A DNA stretch of 64,000 bases from contig NC_134082.1 in assembly GCF_000715075.1 (NCBI RefSeq), positions 196,963,948 through 197,027,947 of the forward strand, given 5' to 3'. How positions within the stretch are numbered: the first letter of the stretch is position 1; each line of letters opens with the position of its first letter. The notes beneath the pieces are model-generated. The model made no database searches and was not told the origin of the DNA. It saw nothing but the letters and a program-made list of their open reading frames with translations. Positions 1-12,044 of this stretch are shown piece after piece. The position numbers and the translations under genes were made by a program. Origin of the DNA: Nicotiana tabacum (lineage: Eukaryota; Streptophyta; Magnoliopsida; Solanales; Solanaceae).

Positions 1-2532
1 ATTTAATGTGAGCTTATGTTTTGGTTTTTAATTTTTTGATTTAGTTTGAATCATTCATCTTTGTTGTAATGTTGTTAGATTTAATTTGAAGATCAATTAA
101 TTATTTAGTGATTTGAATCCGTTTATTTGTTCTGTTTAAGTTTAATTTGAATTTGAGCTCAATGATTTGAATATACTTGTTGTTATTGTTGTTGAATCTG
201 AAAGTAGATTTGTTGTTTAAAAATATTGTTCAGTCAAAATAATTCCAGTTGTTTCTTTGTTGTTCATCATTTAGTTTGAATTTGTTGATTGAATTTGATT
301 AAGAATTGGTTATAGTTATTGTATTTTGGTTAGAATTGATTAGGTGAATTGGTTATAGCTGATGGTGGTAGAATGGTCAATTGCAGTATTTTCAGGGGTA
401 AAATGGTAATTTCAGTAATTTCAAAGGGGTATTTTTGAATTGAAAATCTGAACAATTTTTTATTTTTAGTGCTCTGTCCATTAAAATTAAATAATATTTA
501 AATAATATTAAAATAATACGTAGTGGGGGACAAGACATAATGGTGAGAAATTTTTACATTGTTTAATATAATGGGGGACAAAGCATGCGGTAGTGGGGCA
601 ATAAGTGATGTGTTAATACATTGTTTAATATAATGGGGGACAAAACATTAGGTAGTGGGAAATTAAAGGGGGATGGGTAGAAGATAGTGGGATTTAATTT
701 TTAAAATGCTGAAAGTTGGTAATAAATAGAGGGGTTGGACACAAATAAAAGGGGCTGGATATTGAAAAGGGAGGGAATTCCGAAAATATTAAGACTTCCA
801 AAAAATAAAAAAAAATATTCTGGAAATTTAAAGAGAGAGTAGTATACACTTGATATACAATATAAATATTCTGATATACGGATTCAGAAATTAAGGGTTA
901 AACATTAACTAGTCTTTCAATTTGAAAAGATTCCCTTTGCTTCTGCCCGTTGATTGTTGTTGGTATTTCTGGATTTTCATTTGGTTTGTTCCCTGAGTTT
1001 GGTTGGTTATTTGTTACTACTTCACTGGTTGTTGCTGGATTTCTGTTCGATTTTTAAAATCTGTTACTGGGCGTTGTTGCTGTTGTTGTATGCTACTGCA
1101 TTTCTGCTGATCTTCCTTTTCTTTTGCTTCCAATATCAGGTACACAACTGACATGCTGGTTACTGTAAACTGAAACATGAAGCATGAATATGAAATGAAG
1201 AGTTGAAGTTCTGAATTTATCTTAATTATATTCTGAATTTTATTTGTATATATACATTATTTAGCTTACTCTAATCAGAATCATGTAGCTGTTTAATATA
1301 TATAATGGAACATCTGACGGTAGCTTAGCAGACGAACTATCTATGTATTGCCTAAAAATAAATAAATGGTGTAGTAACTCTGTCTAGTTAATTCGTTATT
1401 GTTGGGTGATTATCATGTCTCAAAAAACATGTTAGCTGATTTAGACTATTTTTAAACATTCAACAGTTAGTTCATTAAAGGAATAGATCATTTCGGAACT
1501 TGTAGGAATATTGTTTAGCTAAATACTATTGGTTAATTTCAGCATGTAAAACGGTTTAGGATTAAAATTAGATTGCCAAGTTTTTTTTTTAATTTGACAA
1601 ACTGTGAGCATGCCTAGTATAATGTAATTAGGTAGTAACATGTGAATGAGATGACCCGGGTCCAGTTTGTACCAAACACATTGGGTCTGGGCTCGCATTG
1701 GCAACGGACTGCCCTACTTGCATCATTTTCAGATTTTACGAATCATATTCGGAACCCAACTATAACAACTCGTAAGCATGTAAATAAATTAGGACCTTTT
1801 CTCTTTCATTTTGTAGAGACAAATTTAATAGAAAAAATGTAGGCACTTTAGGATTATCCTGTTAAAATAAATGAGATGAGCCTTACCCAATAAAACGTAT
1901 AAGTTGCGGGGCCCTCAATAAAAGGTTAATAATTGTATAGACTTCGGGATCGGTCGTTTAGCAAATTTCACGACCTTACCCAAAAAATAATGATACGCTA
2001 GTCGCTTTAGGCGCGCCTTTAACAATTTATTTTCTTAAACTCGGGTGCACATTTATGTGACCCAAATCCAAATCTCAACAGAGTCGAAATATGTCGATAA
2101 CCACGGGTACATTGATGTGACGTAGTTCGAGATATATTTTCATGATGTTGTAATTCTCGATAAAAATAATAATAATGATAAAAGCGGTTAAAAGTCAAAA
2201 TTCGCACATATGTTCAACATGTATTATATCAGATAATCAAGCCGAATATAACAGTTGAGCGACCGTGCTAGAACCACGGAACTCGGGAATGCCTAACACC
2301 TTCTCCCGGGTTAACATAATTCCTTATCCGGATTTCTGGTGCGCAGACTGTTAAACAGAGTCATTCTTTTCCTTGATTCGGGATTCAACCGGTGACTTGG
2401 GACACCATAAATCTCCCAAGTGGCGACTCTGAAATAAATAAATAAATCCCGTTTCGATTGTCCTTTAATTTGAAAAAAAACTCCCTTCCGCGCCCCTTTG
2501 CAGGCGGCGCGGGCGAAAAAGGAGGTGTGACA
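1..2532 (+). mobile_element. Ogre/Tat-type LTR (family A), + strand, cut by window start
   Basis: The stretch ends in GTGACA and is followed after four bases by a primer-binding site, so it is the 3' part of a 5' LTR on the + strand. Bases about 1880-2532 match, in inverted orientation, the LTR at 9744-10740. Shared landmarks are the GGGCCC-containing block near 1915, the block near 2045-2165 and the 'gtggcgactct' block near 2420. The LTR start is outside the window, since its partner is about 3.7 kb long. No protein-coding gene is visible. An AT-rich TATA-like stretch at about 720-729 lies where the partner LTR also has one. Assignment to Ogre/Tat rests on the PBS and on recall of the family. 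Confidence 0.7.
720..729 (+). promoter_or_regulatory. Putative LTR TATA-like element (family A, + copy)
   Basis: The sequence TAATAAATAG sits about 1.8 kb upstream of the LTR end. The inverted partner LTR has TTTAAATAG about 2.3 kb from its end, and the difference is largely explained by a 308-bp duplication in that copy. The equivalence of position is the only support. No transcript data are available. Confidence 0.3.
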
Positions 2533-2536
2533 GCTC

Positions 2537-2554
2537 TGGCGACTCTGCTGGGGA
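2537..2554 (+). other. Primer-binding site of family A element (+)
   Basis: The sequence TGGCGACTCTGCTGGGGA starts four bases after the LTR end. This PBS type, complementary to the 3' end of a plant tRNA (tRNA-Arg as I recall for Ogre elements), is typical of Ogre/Tat Ty3/gypsy elements. The same site appears inverted at 9722-9739 and, with one visible change, at 59298-59314. Confidence 0.75.
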
Positions 2555-3990
2555 AAAAACCCAGAATCTCTGGTTCAAGGTTCAGAATTCGAGCTTAGAT
2601 AAATTGTTATATTTGGCTTTATCTGATTTTTACACGTTTGAGCCTAAAATGTGCAAAATGATGCTTTTACTGCTTTGATATTATTGGAACTGTACATATA
2701 AACTGTGTCGAAACCTTCTCTTCTTACCTCTGGGGATGTGCTTACTGGTTAAGACTCCCTATTCTATTAGTGTCATACCCTAAATAAAAGAGGCTCGGAA
2801 AGTTTCTAAGCCGGCTGGCCTTTTGGTTCCCGGAAATGAGCTCCTTCCTCAACTCGAGTTGTCCGCTCGGGTACACTGTCTAGAACACCGACCCTGGTTT
2901 TGAACATAGAATAACGTGACTTCATGCCGAATCCCTAGTAGGAACGCTTATTTGCATCACGTTGCATTTGACTTAGGCGACTCAACACAGGGGTTGGGTC
3001 CGACTAGGACTAGCAACCTGAGATGAAAAGACCATCCTGATGCATCCTATTTGTTTCCCGTGCATTTATTTGTCTCGCGCCCGCATGCTGACCGGTTTTT
3101 GAATATCAGGAATATTGTGAAATTGAGGAAAAAAGAAAAAGAAATAGCGGTTAGAGAATTAATTGTTGATTTTTGAAAAACCCAATGCTCAAATACTGTC
3201 AAAACTCTGCCGAAACTTTGAGAAAATGAGAAAAAAAAATGTTTTACTAGTTTGTTTTACTAAAAGCAAAGGAAAAATAAAAAAAAAGATTCGTTGTTCT
3301 GTCTTGTTTTCAAAAAATAGAAAAGGAAAATAAATTGTCTTTCCATGAAAAATGAAAATGAAAAAGAGTCTTATTTTTAAAATAGTTTTTTATTTGTTTA
3401 TGAAAATGCCAAAAATGAAAAGGAAAAGAGTCGTGCTTTGAAAGTGGTTTTGTTATTTGCTGCCAAAAATGAATGAAAAAAAATAGTCTTGTTTTAAAAT
3501 AGTTCAGTTAATTGCCCGAACTTCTTGGGTCTGATTCTCACCGGATGTGAGATACGTAGGCAAACCTCTTCGGTTCCGGCCTACCATATTCAAAAAATTC
3601 AAAAATATTTTCCATTACTCAACTCAGGGATTGGAGCCCTAATGTTGGCTAAAGGAAAATCGTTCAACTCAGGGATTGGAGCCCTAATGTCGGCTAAAGG
3701 AAAATTGCTCAACTCAGGGATTGGAGCCCTAATGTCGGCTAAAATAAAAATCGCTCAACTCAGGGATTGGAGCCCTAATGTCGGCAAAAGTGACTAGGGA
3801 ATGGAGGCCCTATGTCTAAAATCTCAACTTAGGGATTAAAGCGCTAATGTTGGCAAAAGGCGACTAGGGAATGAAGACCCTATGTCTAAAATCTCAACTC
3901 AGGGATTGGAGCCCTAATATTGGCGAAAAATAGGTTGATATTGGGGATTCTAAACTAACCCTTTTTTTGGAATTTTCTTCTTATTTCTCT
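2555..3990 (+). other. Ogre/Tat untranslated leader (+ copy)
   Basis: This non-coding internal leader follows the PBS. Bases 2555-3590 match the reverse complement of about 8940-9720. Shared blocks include the one around 2860-2885 (CTCGAGTTGTCCGCTCGGGT) and the one at 3530-3575 containing GAGATACGTAGGCAAACCTC. It is rich in A-runs and encodes no recognisable protein. The + orientation is lost somewhere between about 3600 and 5200, where homology switches to the - orientation, so this element is truncated there. Confidence 0.6.
3618..3930 (+). repeat. Tandem repeat, about 46-bp units, in Ogre leader
   Basis: Six imperfect copies of a unit built around CTCAACTCAGGGATTGGAGC and CCTAATGTCGGC. 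The first four are spaced 45-47 bp apart. The last two are spaced wider by an added block (GACTAGGGAATG...CCCTATGTC). The repeat is open in one frame and encodes an SGIGALMSAK-like peptide repeat, but nothing else supports translation. Confidence 0.75.
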
Positions 3991-6900
3991 TTTCGTTTTT
4001 TTTTGTTTAGTAAAAATGCAGGAAAGAATTTGGAGGAAACTTCCCTTTTGGGTTGATTCCTTGTTGCAAAGTTGTTTCTTGCACTTGTGCATTTCTTTTC
4101 CTTTTGGTTGCACCTACTTCTTGCACGGTTGCTTTGGATTGCACCTGTTTCAATTTTCCAAACAAAGAACAATTGTCAGTTTGAAAAACGGTGGTTGGTT
4201 CGGTGGCCTTGATCATTCCAATTGCTTGGTTCCGGCCTCATTTCTGTTGAGAAACTTCGCCATTGATTGGCTTCAAAGGCGCCCCCCTTTCAAACTGATA
4301 AGACTCAGATTTCAAGATTTCATGATGACTCGCCCGTGTAAGGCTTTGGTTCTCATTCCGCTTTCCAGACCTTTGCCTTTGACTTTCTTCTCTTTCTTTT
4401 TTTTCAATGCCTTTACTTTGGAGGTAATCTAAAATCATGATCAGTCGGGATTGGACTGACGCGCCACTGAGGCTGGGTATTTTCTTCACCTCTTGCCATA
4501 CGGAGCTCTGTGAAACCGGTCCTTCCACCTTTTCTTTCTAACACATTTTGGAATTTAGGGTTAAGCCGAAAGGGATTCAAGGAAAGGTAAACAAAGAGCG
4601 GAAAAACGAATTTAAAAGAGAAGCGTCCCTTTCGGGGGGAAAAAGGACTTATCTGAGGTGCATGCTGGCTTCAAACTGACATGACATGCTTTTTAGACTG
4701 GATGCCCGAACCTCACAAACTTGCATTTCCTCATGAATCAAAACGGATCTATGTTTCCCAACCAGGGAACCTTGCCAGAACTTTCTATGGTGAAATCATC
4801 TTTTCGGCCGACAGCGCCCTTTGCAGGTTTTCGCTAGTCGACCTCTCTCATTTCTCTTCTCACCGTCGCCCGATAGTACTTTTTGCGGTTTTCACTAAAC
4901 AGACTCTCTCATTCTTTGTTTCTCTACTCTCGTCGCCTCATGGTGCCCGAAGGTTTTCACCGACAAGACTCTCATTTTATTTCTCTCAATTTTAGAATGC
5001 ATCGGCTTCCAACCATGATATTTCTTGGTTTCCCCCGCCTTTGGCAATTGATCCGAAGGACTTGTACTTGGTTTTTGGTAAAAAGAATTGTGGATGAAAT
5101 TACAACTTCGGAACCATTTGGTGTGCCCGTGGTTGAACCATTATAACATCTGCCCCAGTTTCAACTTCAGGGAAAATTGGATTTTTGTTTTGGTGTGACT
5201 GAACCCCAGAGAGAGGCTGCCTACGTATCCTTTCGGAATCAAGTCAAGACGTAGTTCAAGCAAATCATTTGTTTTTTTTTCCGGAGCATCAGGGAATTTT
5301 TGATCATCAAACCTAACTGCAGTGGCTAATCGCGTGGGACTTAACCTTTCCAACTTTATTTTTCCTTTGTAGGCCTTTCTTTTCTCTCTTCTTTCTTTCA
5401 ACTTCAATTTTAGAGCATTTGGGGGTACCTTGGTTTCTTCAACTTCGCTGAGGCGATTAGCCATGTGAAACTCAACACTTTCAACTTCAATTGCCTTTAT
5501 AGGCACTTTAATTTGATTTTCTCCTCCCAAGAGTTTTGATTCCTGAGCATCGGCCGCCATGGCCAGTCGAGGTCGACTTGATGCACCTGCTGAGGCTGGG
5601 TGCCTTTTGCACATTAGCGTGTATCAAACGAAAGCTCTATAAATCAGTCTTGCCATCCTTTCTTTGTCTTGGTTTTGGAACAGTGTTAGACCAAAAGGGA
5701 TTCAAAGAGAAACAAATAATTGAATGGAGAATGAATTTAAAACTAGAAGTGTCCCTTTCGGGGAAAGGAGAGAAGGACTTATCTGGAGTACATGCGGACT
5801 TCAATGAACATGACATGCCTTTGGACTGGATGCCTGATCTATGTAAACCGTCCGACTCTCAAAAATTCATCACAACTTTGCCTTGAATACCGAGGAACCT
5901 TGCCAGGACTCTGTTGATGCCGATGGCTGTGAGGATCTTATTTTCGATCATGGGCGCCCTTTGTGGGTTTTCACGAGCTGGCATTTTTCATTTCATTTCT
6001 TACCATCTCCTTATAGTGCCCATGTGGGTTTTCACTAACAAGACTCTCTCATTTTCATTTTTCTTTACTTACCGTCGCCTTACGATGCCCGTGTGGGTTT
6101 TCACCAATAAGACTCTCTCATTTTATTTCTCTTATTTTTCTTGCGAGGATCTACAATCTCTGATCCTTGAACATTCTTACCGATTGATCGGAAGGACTTG
6201 AACAGGATTTGGGGTAAAACGAGCTTGGATGGAATTACAACTTTAGAACCTTTCTGGCGAACTGTCGCCGAACCACTATAAGTTTTGCCCCAGTTTCACT
6301 TTTGGGGGGGGGATCTTGGATTTTATTTTGGTGTGACTAAACCCCAAGGAGAGGTTGCCTACGTATCCTTTCGGAATCAAGTCAGACGTAGTTCAGGAAA
6401 ATCATTTTATTTTTGATTTTCTTTTGTTTTTCTAATTTGCTTTGTTTTTCACTTTCTTCTTCCCTTCCGTTTCCTTTTTTTCATTTTCATTGTCTTTTAT
6501 TCCTTTTTTTTGTATATATATTTTCTTATTTTTCCAATTCTTTCTTCTTCTTTTTTTCTTCATTTTTCTTTTTCATTTCAATTTCTTTTTTTTCATTTTA
6601 TTTTTCAATAATACTTTCAGGTTCCAAAGAGGGTAATCAAAGAAGAGTAACCAGCTCAAATGGGTTGCAAAGGGTTGATAGTGTTTGAGTAGCGATAATG
6701 AAAGCCTTCGTCATCTCAACCGGAAAATATTAGAACTATATGTAGGATCCAACATAGTACCTTTTGACTGCATTTGCATTGACAGTTATTTCAAGGGCAT
6801 TTCCTTCGATGTGTCCCAAGTACAACGCACTCTTTTGGCAGTACTCTTGTTGCAATGTATGTACCTTTCCAATCTGGACCCTATTTTCTTTCAGCTTTTC

Positions 6901-7249
6901 CAACTCTTTGTTTTATTTTCTTAAACGTATCTTCATTGTGATCTAATCCTTGATTCATTATTTCGAGGTCTGACGGCTTTCAGGATCCGGGCATGAAGTC
7001 CGCAATCATGTCGTGTTATTGAAATCTGCATTTAAGAGAATTAAAAAGAGAATGACAAGATTAAGAGAAGAGACATTCCTAGACAGTGAAATATTAATTT
7101 CATTTTTTTTATTTTGATTGAATTTTTTTTGAAGATAGAAGGGTTTATACAAGAAAGTAAGACAATAAGTAAAACATTTGGATCATACCCTGAGATAATC
7201 TGGATGCAGAAAGGATAGCAAGACTGGCTACTGAGACTCCCGTCTGATG
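3991..7249 (-). other. Ogre/Tat-derived non-coding internal sequence, - strand
   Basis: No protein domain was recognised. On the - strand the motif GGATACGTAGGCAGCCTCTC (about 5210-5230) and its copy near 6350 carry the same 'ACGTAGGCA' signature as the leader blocks at 8135 and 8960, which gives the orientation. In family members this kind of sequence lies in untranslated regions. If 7041-7249 follows directly on gag, the whole pro-pol block has been deleted. The T-rich stretch 6410-6620 is low complexity. The longest - strand open frame (5141-5614) has no recognisable domain and is not called as a gene. Confidence 0.4.
4440..6410 (-). repeat. About 1.1-kb tandem duplication inside Ogre-derived DNA
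   Basis: Bases of about 4440-5275 recur diverged at about 5560-6410. Matching landmarks are 'CTGAGGCTGGGT' (4467/5590), 'GTCCCTTTCGGGG' (about 4625/5750), 'GACTGGATGCC' (about 4697/5824), repeated 'GGTTTTCACTAA...AGACTCTCTCATT' lines, and 'GCCTACGTATCCTTTCGGAATCAAGTC' (about 5218/6357, quoted in two parts of the same block). The spacing is about 1.13 kb. Divergence is substantial, so the duplication is old. Confidence 0.65.
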
Positions 7250-7825
7250 GGGAACTTTCATGTTTGGCAACCATTTTATGGCTTTTCTTCTATCTCGGCA
7301 ATGGTTGTAATGGCCTTCAGTGCCGGATCAAATTCCTCATCTTCACAAATCATTGCGACTATTGGCCTGTTGTTGTGGGCGGGCAACAAATTATTCATCA
7401 CGTCAGGAGCTTCTTCATCCCGAAAAACGATTCTTTCAGCTTCAATCGAATCTTCAACTGCCCTTTTGAGGGTCCAACAGTCCTTTGTACTGTGCCTCAC
7501 TGCTCCAGAGTGGTATTCACATATAGTGTCAGCTCAGTGCGGTGGGGACTCGGGGTTCAGCCGAATTTGGTCCACTGGCTGCAATAGATCTAGCCTAATC
7601 AGCTTTTGGAACAAGCTTGAATACGATTCACCAATAGGGGTGAACTGATTCTTTCTGAAAGGCTCTCTTGGGCGAGGATTGTACCGGGGAACATCTGATT
7701 GAGGATTGTATGGAGCTTGGTAAGGATGGACATTTCTGGGAAGTGGAGCTCAGTTTTGTGGATAATATTGTAGCCGCGTGTAAGGTTGCGCATTCATCAA
7801 CGCATACCAACAAAACCAATCACCT
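7250..7825 (-). pseudogene. Ty3/gypsy (Ogre/Tat) gag fragment, degenerate
   Basis: Read on the - strand, two frames together resemble the C-terminal part of a plant Ogre/Tat gag. A proline/asparagine/tyrosine-rich segment comes first (7628-7820). It is followed at 7276-7500 by a peptide beginning with the signature HSTKDCWTLKRAVED and containing EFDPALKAI, which I recognise from gag-pro polyproteins of this group. The parts are in different frames, so at least one frameshift separates them. The N-terminal gag and everything after gag are missing. It lies about 1.9 kb downstream of the - strand PBS, as expected for an element with a long leader. It cannot encode a functional protein. Confidence 0.65.
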
Positions 7826-9721
7826 GAACAGAACCTGGCTAATTTACTCACACACACAACCTTGTTAGTTTTGAGACATTTAACATATAGGAAATCACAC
7901 GTTGGGATGCAATACACCTAAACAGTTAAACGCTTCTACCATGTGTTTGAACGGGTTGCATGTTTCATCCCGGCCTTAAACTAGCCCTCTTCACTATGTA
8001 CCTATTTTCTTTTATTTCTGCCTCTCTTTAACCACTCTTGATCTTGTTTTTGCCGCTCTTTTTTGTTTTTGGCACTTTTTTTTAAATTTTTTTCTCTTTT
8101 TTTTTCTCAATTATTTTATGGCTAGGATCGAATCCGATGGGGATTGCCTACGTATCATGACCCCGCATGAATCAGATCTAGCGTAGTTCGGGAAATCGTG
8201 AATAGAGTAAGTAAACTAACTCTTTTTTCTCGTTTTGGAATATTATTTTTTTAAAAAAATGCTTTAAAAGAATAGAGGTTTTTTTTTGGATTTTTGTTTC
8301 TTTTGGATTTTTCTAAAAACAATGCTTTAAAAGAAGAAAAGGATATTTTTTGAATTTTTGAATTTGACTCTATTTTTATTTTTTGAAAGAAAAACTTCTA
8401 AAAATTCCTTTTCTTTTGATTGGAACTTTGAGAATTTTAGAAGTAAAAAAGAAAATATTTTTGTTTGAATTTTCATTTGTTCTCTCTTTTTCTAAATAAG
8501 AAAGAAAATATTTTCTTTGGATTTTGGTTGTCGCCTCTTAATTTTCGAAAGAGGCACTTTTAAGAAAATATTTTGGATTTTTGAGTTTTTTTATTTATTT
8601 ACAAAAGCACTTCTAAAGAAAAGCGAAAATATTTTTGGACTCATATTTTTAAAGTTTTTATGGATATTTACAAAATAAAGACAGCTAAAGAGCAATTTTT
8701 TCTGGATTTTGTTTCTGATATTTTTTTGGATTTTTTGGGAAAATACTTCAGAATGAAGGAAACCCGTATTTTAGATTTTGATTTTTATTGATTTTTCTTT
8801 TTTTATTGTATGAAAGATATTAGAAAGAAGGAAACCATTTTTTTTGAGTTTAAAAACTACTTTTTTTTTTTGTTTTTAAAATTTTTAAGGAAATATTTTC
8901 AAAGAAGAGACTGGAAGAAAATATTTTTGGATTATTTTTTGAAAATTTTGGGGTCGGAACCGATGAGGTTTGCCTACGTATCTCACATCCGGTGAGAATC
9001 AGACCCGCGTAGTTCGGTCCGATAAATAAACTTCTTTTGAAAACAAGACTTTTTTTTTCATTTTCTCAAAAATTCGGCAGAGTTCCGACACTACTGGTTT
9101 TCAAAACGGGTGATTTAACCTTTTTTAACACTCGTACTTCTGTCTCTCTTTCCTCAAATTATTCAAAAACCGGTCAGCATGCAAGTCCGAAGCAAATAAA
9201 TGCATAGATAGAAGCAAGTAAGATGCATCAGGATGGTCTTTGTTATTTTGGTACACCTGTCCTAGACAGACCCAACCCCTGTGTTGAGCCTCCAAAGTCA
9301 AATGCACATGATGCAAACAAGCATTCCTACTAGGGATCCGGCATGAAGCTGAGTTATTCTAGGTTCGTAACCTGGGTATTTGTTCTAGACTGTGTACCCG
9401 AGCGGACAACTCGAGTCGAGGAGGGGGCTACGTACCAGGGACCCGCGAGATCGTCCGGCTTTGTAACTTGTCCGGCCTCTTTCTTATTTCAGGGTATGAC
9501 ACTAACAAAATAGGGAGTCTCGACCGGCAAGCACATCCCCGAAGATGAGAAGAGGAGAGTTTCGGCACAGTTTATATACAGTTCAGATAATATCAAAGCG
9601 GTAAAAGGCAACATTTAGCACGTTATACCCAAACATGTAATAAAGATCAGATAATAAAGCCAAATATAACAATTATCCTAAGCTCGAATTCTTGAACCCT
9701 GAACCAGAGATTCTGGGTTCG
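7826..9721 (-). other. Ogre/Tat untranslated leader (- copy)
   Basis: Non-coding sequence between the PBS (9722-9739) and the gag fragment on the - strand. The part 8940-9720 matches the + strand leader 2555-3590 in inverted orientation. It holds two 'TTTGCCTACGTATC'-type blocks (8140 and 8960) separated by about 800 bp of A/T homopolymer-rich sequence. No gene is seen. Confidence 0.6.
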
Positions 9722-9739
9722 TCCCCAGCGGAGTCGCCA
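9722..9739 (-). other. Primer-binding site of family A element (-)
   Basis: The reverse complement reads TGGCGACTCCGCTGGGGA, which differs by one base from the + strand PBS at 2537-2554. It lies four bases inside the LTR edge at 9744. It fixes the orientation of this element as - strand. Confidence 0.75.
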
Positions 9740-10130
9740 GAGCTGTCACACCTCCTTTTTGCGCGCCTACCCCGAAGGATAAATGCGTGAGGGAGTTTTT
9801 CCAATTTAAGTGACAATATTCGAAATGAGATTATTTATTTAATTCAGAGTCGCCACTTGGGAAAGGTTTGGCTTTTGGTGTCCCAAGTCACCGGTTTATC
9901 TTGAATCCCAATTCGAGGAAAATATTCGACTTTCCAAATGAAGTCTGCGAACCAGAAATTCTAAGTAAGGAATTCTGTTGACCCGAGGGAAGGTGTTAGG
10001 CACCCCCGAATCCCGTGGTTCTAGCACAGCCGCTTAAATTGTTGTAGTGGCTAAATATCTGATTTTTATACATGTAATGATTTGTGTGCTCTTATTAAGT
10101 TTAACCACTTTTATTATTATTTTTTAATAG

Positions 10131-10746
10131 AATTGCAACGTCGTGAAAATACATCTCGAACCACATCACAATCAATGCACCTGTGGTTGTTAATACATTC
10201 CGACTCCGTTGAGATTTGGATTTGGGTCACATAAATGCGCACCCATACTTAGGGAAGTAATTTTATTAAAAGACGCGCTCTAAGCGATTGGCGTATCGTT
10301 ATTTTGGGCAAGGCCGTGAAATTTTGCTAAACGGCCCGTCCCCGGAGTCTAAGCAAACTTTACAAACACGTATAGAGGGCCCCGCAGCTTGTGCATTTTT
10401 TGGCGAGGCTCGTCTCATTTGTTATTTTGTTTCAAAAGAATTGCAACGTCATGGAAATGCATTTCGAACCACGTCACAATCGATGTACCCGTGATTGGTC
10501 GACACATTTCGCCTTCGTTGGGATTTGGATTTGGGTTACATAAATGTACACCCGTATTTAAAAAGGTAAGATTAATTAAGGCGCGTCCTAAAAAGACTAA
10601 CGTATTGTTATTTTAGTAAAAGGTCGTAAAAATTCGCTAAACGGCCAACTCCGATGTCCAACCAATTATTGTATACGTTTATTGAGGGCCCCGCGATTTG
10701 TAACTATTTGGCGAGGCTCATCTCATCTTTATTTAAGGCCAAATCC
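10131..10746 (-). repeat. 308-bp tandem duplication within LTR
   Basis: The block starting AATTGCAACGTC at 10131 begins again at 10439. Matching landmarks follow in order: the 'CGAACCAC(A/G)TCACAATC' block, the 'GGGATTTGGATTTGGGT' block, 'GCTAAACGGCC', and 'GAGGGCCCCGC...TTTGGCGAGGCTC'. The + strand partner LTR has only one copy (about 1890-2165), so the duplication arose in this lineage. Confidence 0.8.
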
Positions 10747-11539
10747 TAAAAGACTATGATTTTTCTGTTTATTCTTGTCTCAAAATAAAGAAAAGGCCTG
10801 AACTAACTAGCATGCTCAGGTATCATCATTTCAATTAATATGTCAAGGGCAAATAAGCCCTCAAATCATTGGGCCTTAACTGGATTTCCATTCAAAAGGG
10901 ACTGCGCCAGCTTACAGTCGACATATTTATTCACAAAAATAAGCTTGTATGTGCATAACCAGGCTAAACTTTGGTATTGACATGAGCATGTACACATGGA
11001 GATTTGGTGTTTCTGATTGTATAAAATTAACCCATACTTTTACGTTTCTTTGCAGCGAAGATTGGGACAGACAAAAGTAATCTACGTGTGATTTTTACCT
11101 TTTAAACAAACCTACAATTTATGTAAATGGGTTCAGTATCAAACTATGAAGCATGGAATCAATACAGTTTCTCGTTAATTCACAGAATTAAAGTTAAGGG
11201 CCCATTCAATGTTTATGCTTGATCAGACGTTAGTTCAACTAAAGTTTACACAATCAGTGCCAACCATACTGAATTTGTTATCATTACATATTACACTACA
11301 TCAATAATGTCCCAACGGTTCCAAAACAGTCTAACAGAAGTCCAAATTAAACGGCCAGGGTTTGTATGCACATGAATTGGAATCGAATTATATTAGACTC
11401 TAATATCTATTTTGCTATTACTACATAACAATCCAAACAAACACATTTCAAGAATCAAATATGCGAGCATCTCTCATTTCATCTTCCCTTCAAAGTTACA
11501 TCAAAATTAATTCGAGTGTGTACCTGGATGTTGAAACAC

Positions 11540-11640
11540 AACAACAAGAAGAAGAAGAAGAAGAAGAAGATCAGCAACAACAATATGGCAGCAGTAACAC
11601 AGCAAATAACAACAGCAACAACAACAGTATCAACCAGGCA
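11540..11640. repeat. GAA/CAA trinucleotide-rich tract
   Basis: Eight GAA triplets in a row are followed by CAACAA/CAGCAA-rich sequence. The + strand LTR has the related GTTGTTGCTGTTGTTG tract near 1070-1085, so this is an old LTR component that has expanded here. It is open in several frames but shows no protein homology I recognise. Confidence 0.7.
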
Positions 11641-12035
11641 GAATAAATCCCAGTGAACGAAACATAAATAAACCAATGAAGCAGTACCAATATCCACCAA
11701 AACAGACTCGGGAGACTCAGTTGAGACCCGGAAATACCAATGTTAATCACAGGCAGAAACATGAGAATCCGAAACAATAGTGGAACAGTAGTTTCTGATT
11801 TTCGAACAATCAAAGAAAGAAGCTTGAAGCTTCAATGGAACAATAGCAGTTAGTGCTGATTTCAAACAGTGAAAGAAAACAAAATTTTCCAGCTTCAATG
11901 GAACAACAGAGGTTTTTCTTTTGCCCCATTTTTTGCTTATTGTCTATCTAGGATTGAAGTCAAGAAATGAGCTGCCTGGTTCCAAAAAATAGACTGCCCT
12001 TGGTTCTAACCCCCCTTTCTTGCCCGAAATCCAGT

Positions 12036-12044
12036 CTATTTAAA
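12036..12044 (-). promoter_or_regulatory. Putative LTR TATA-like element (family A, - copy)
   Basis: TTTAAATAG on the - strand is at the position equivalent to the + strand element near 720. A second candidate, TATATAACC at about 12732-12741 on the - strand, is closer to the LTR start and equally plausible. The evidence is base composition and position only. Confidence 0.3.

Noticed and set aside
3525..3797. Repeat protein with SGIGALMSAK units
   Set aside because: The peptide repeat comes only from the tandem DNA repeat in the Ogre leader, and the frame is lost in the last two repeat units.
4016..4432. 138-codon open frame on the + strand
   Set aside because: Low-complexity Phe/Cys/Leu-rich translation of T-rich Ogre-derived sequence, with no start context or homology.
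5141..5614. 157-codon open frame on the - strand
   Set aside because: It lies in Ogre-derived duplicated non-coding DNA, is not preserved in the second copy of the duplication, and shows no domain I recognise.
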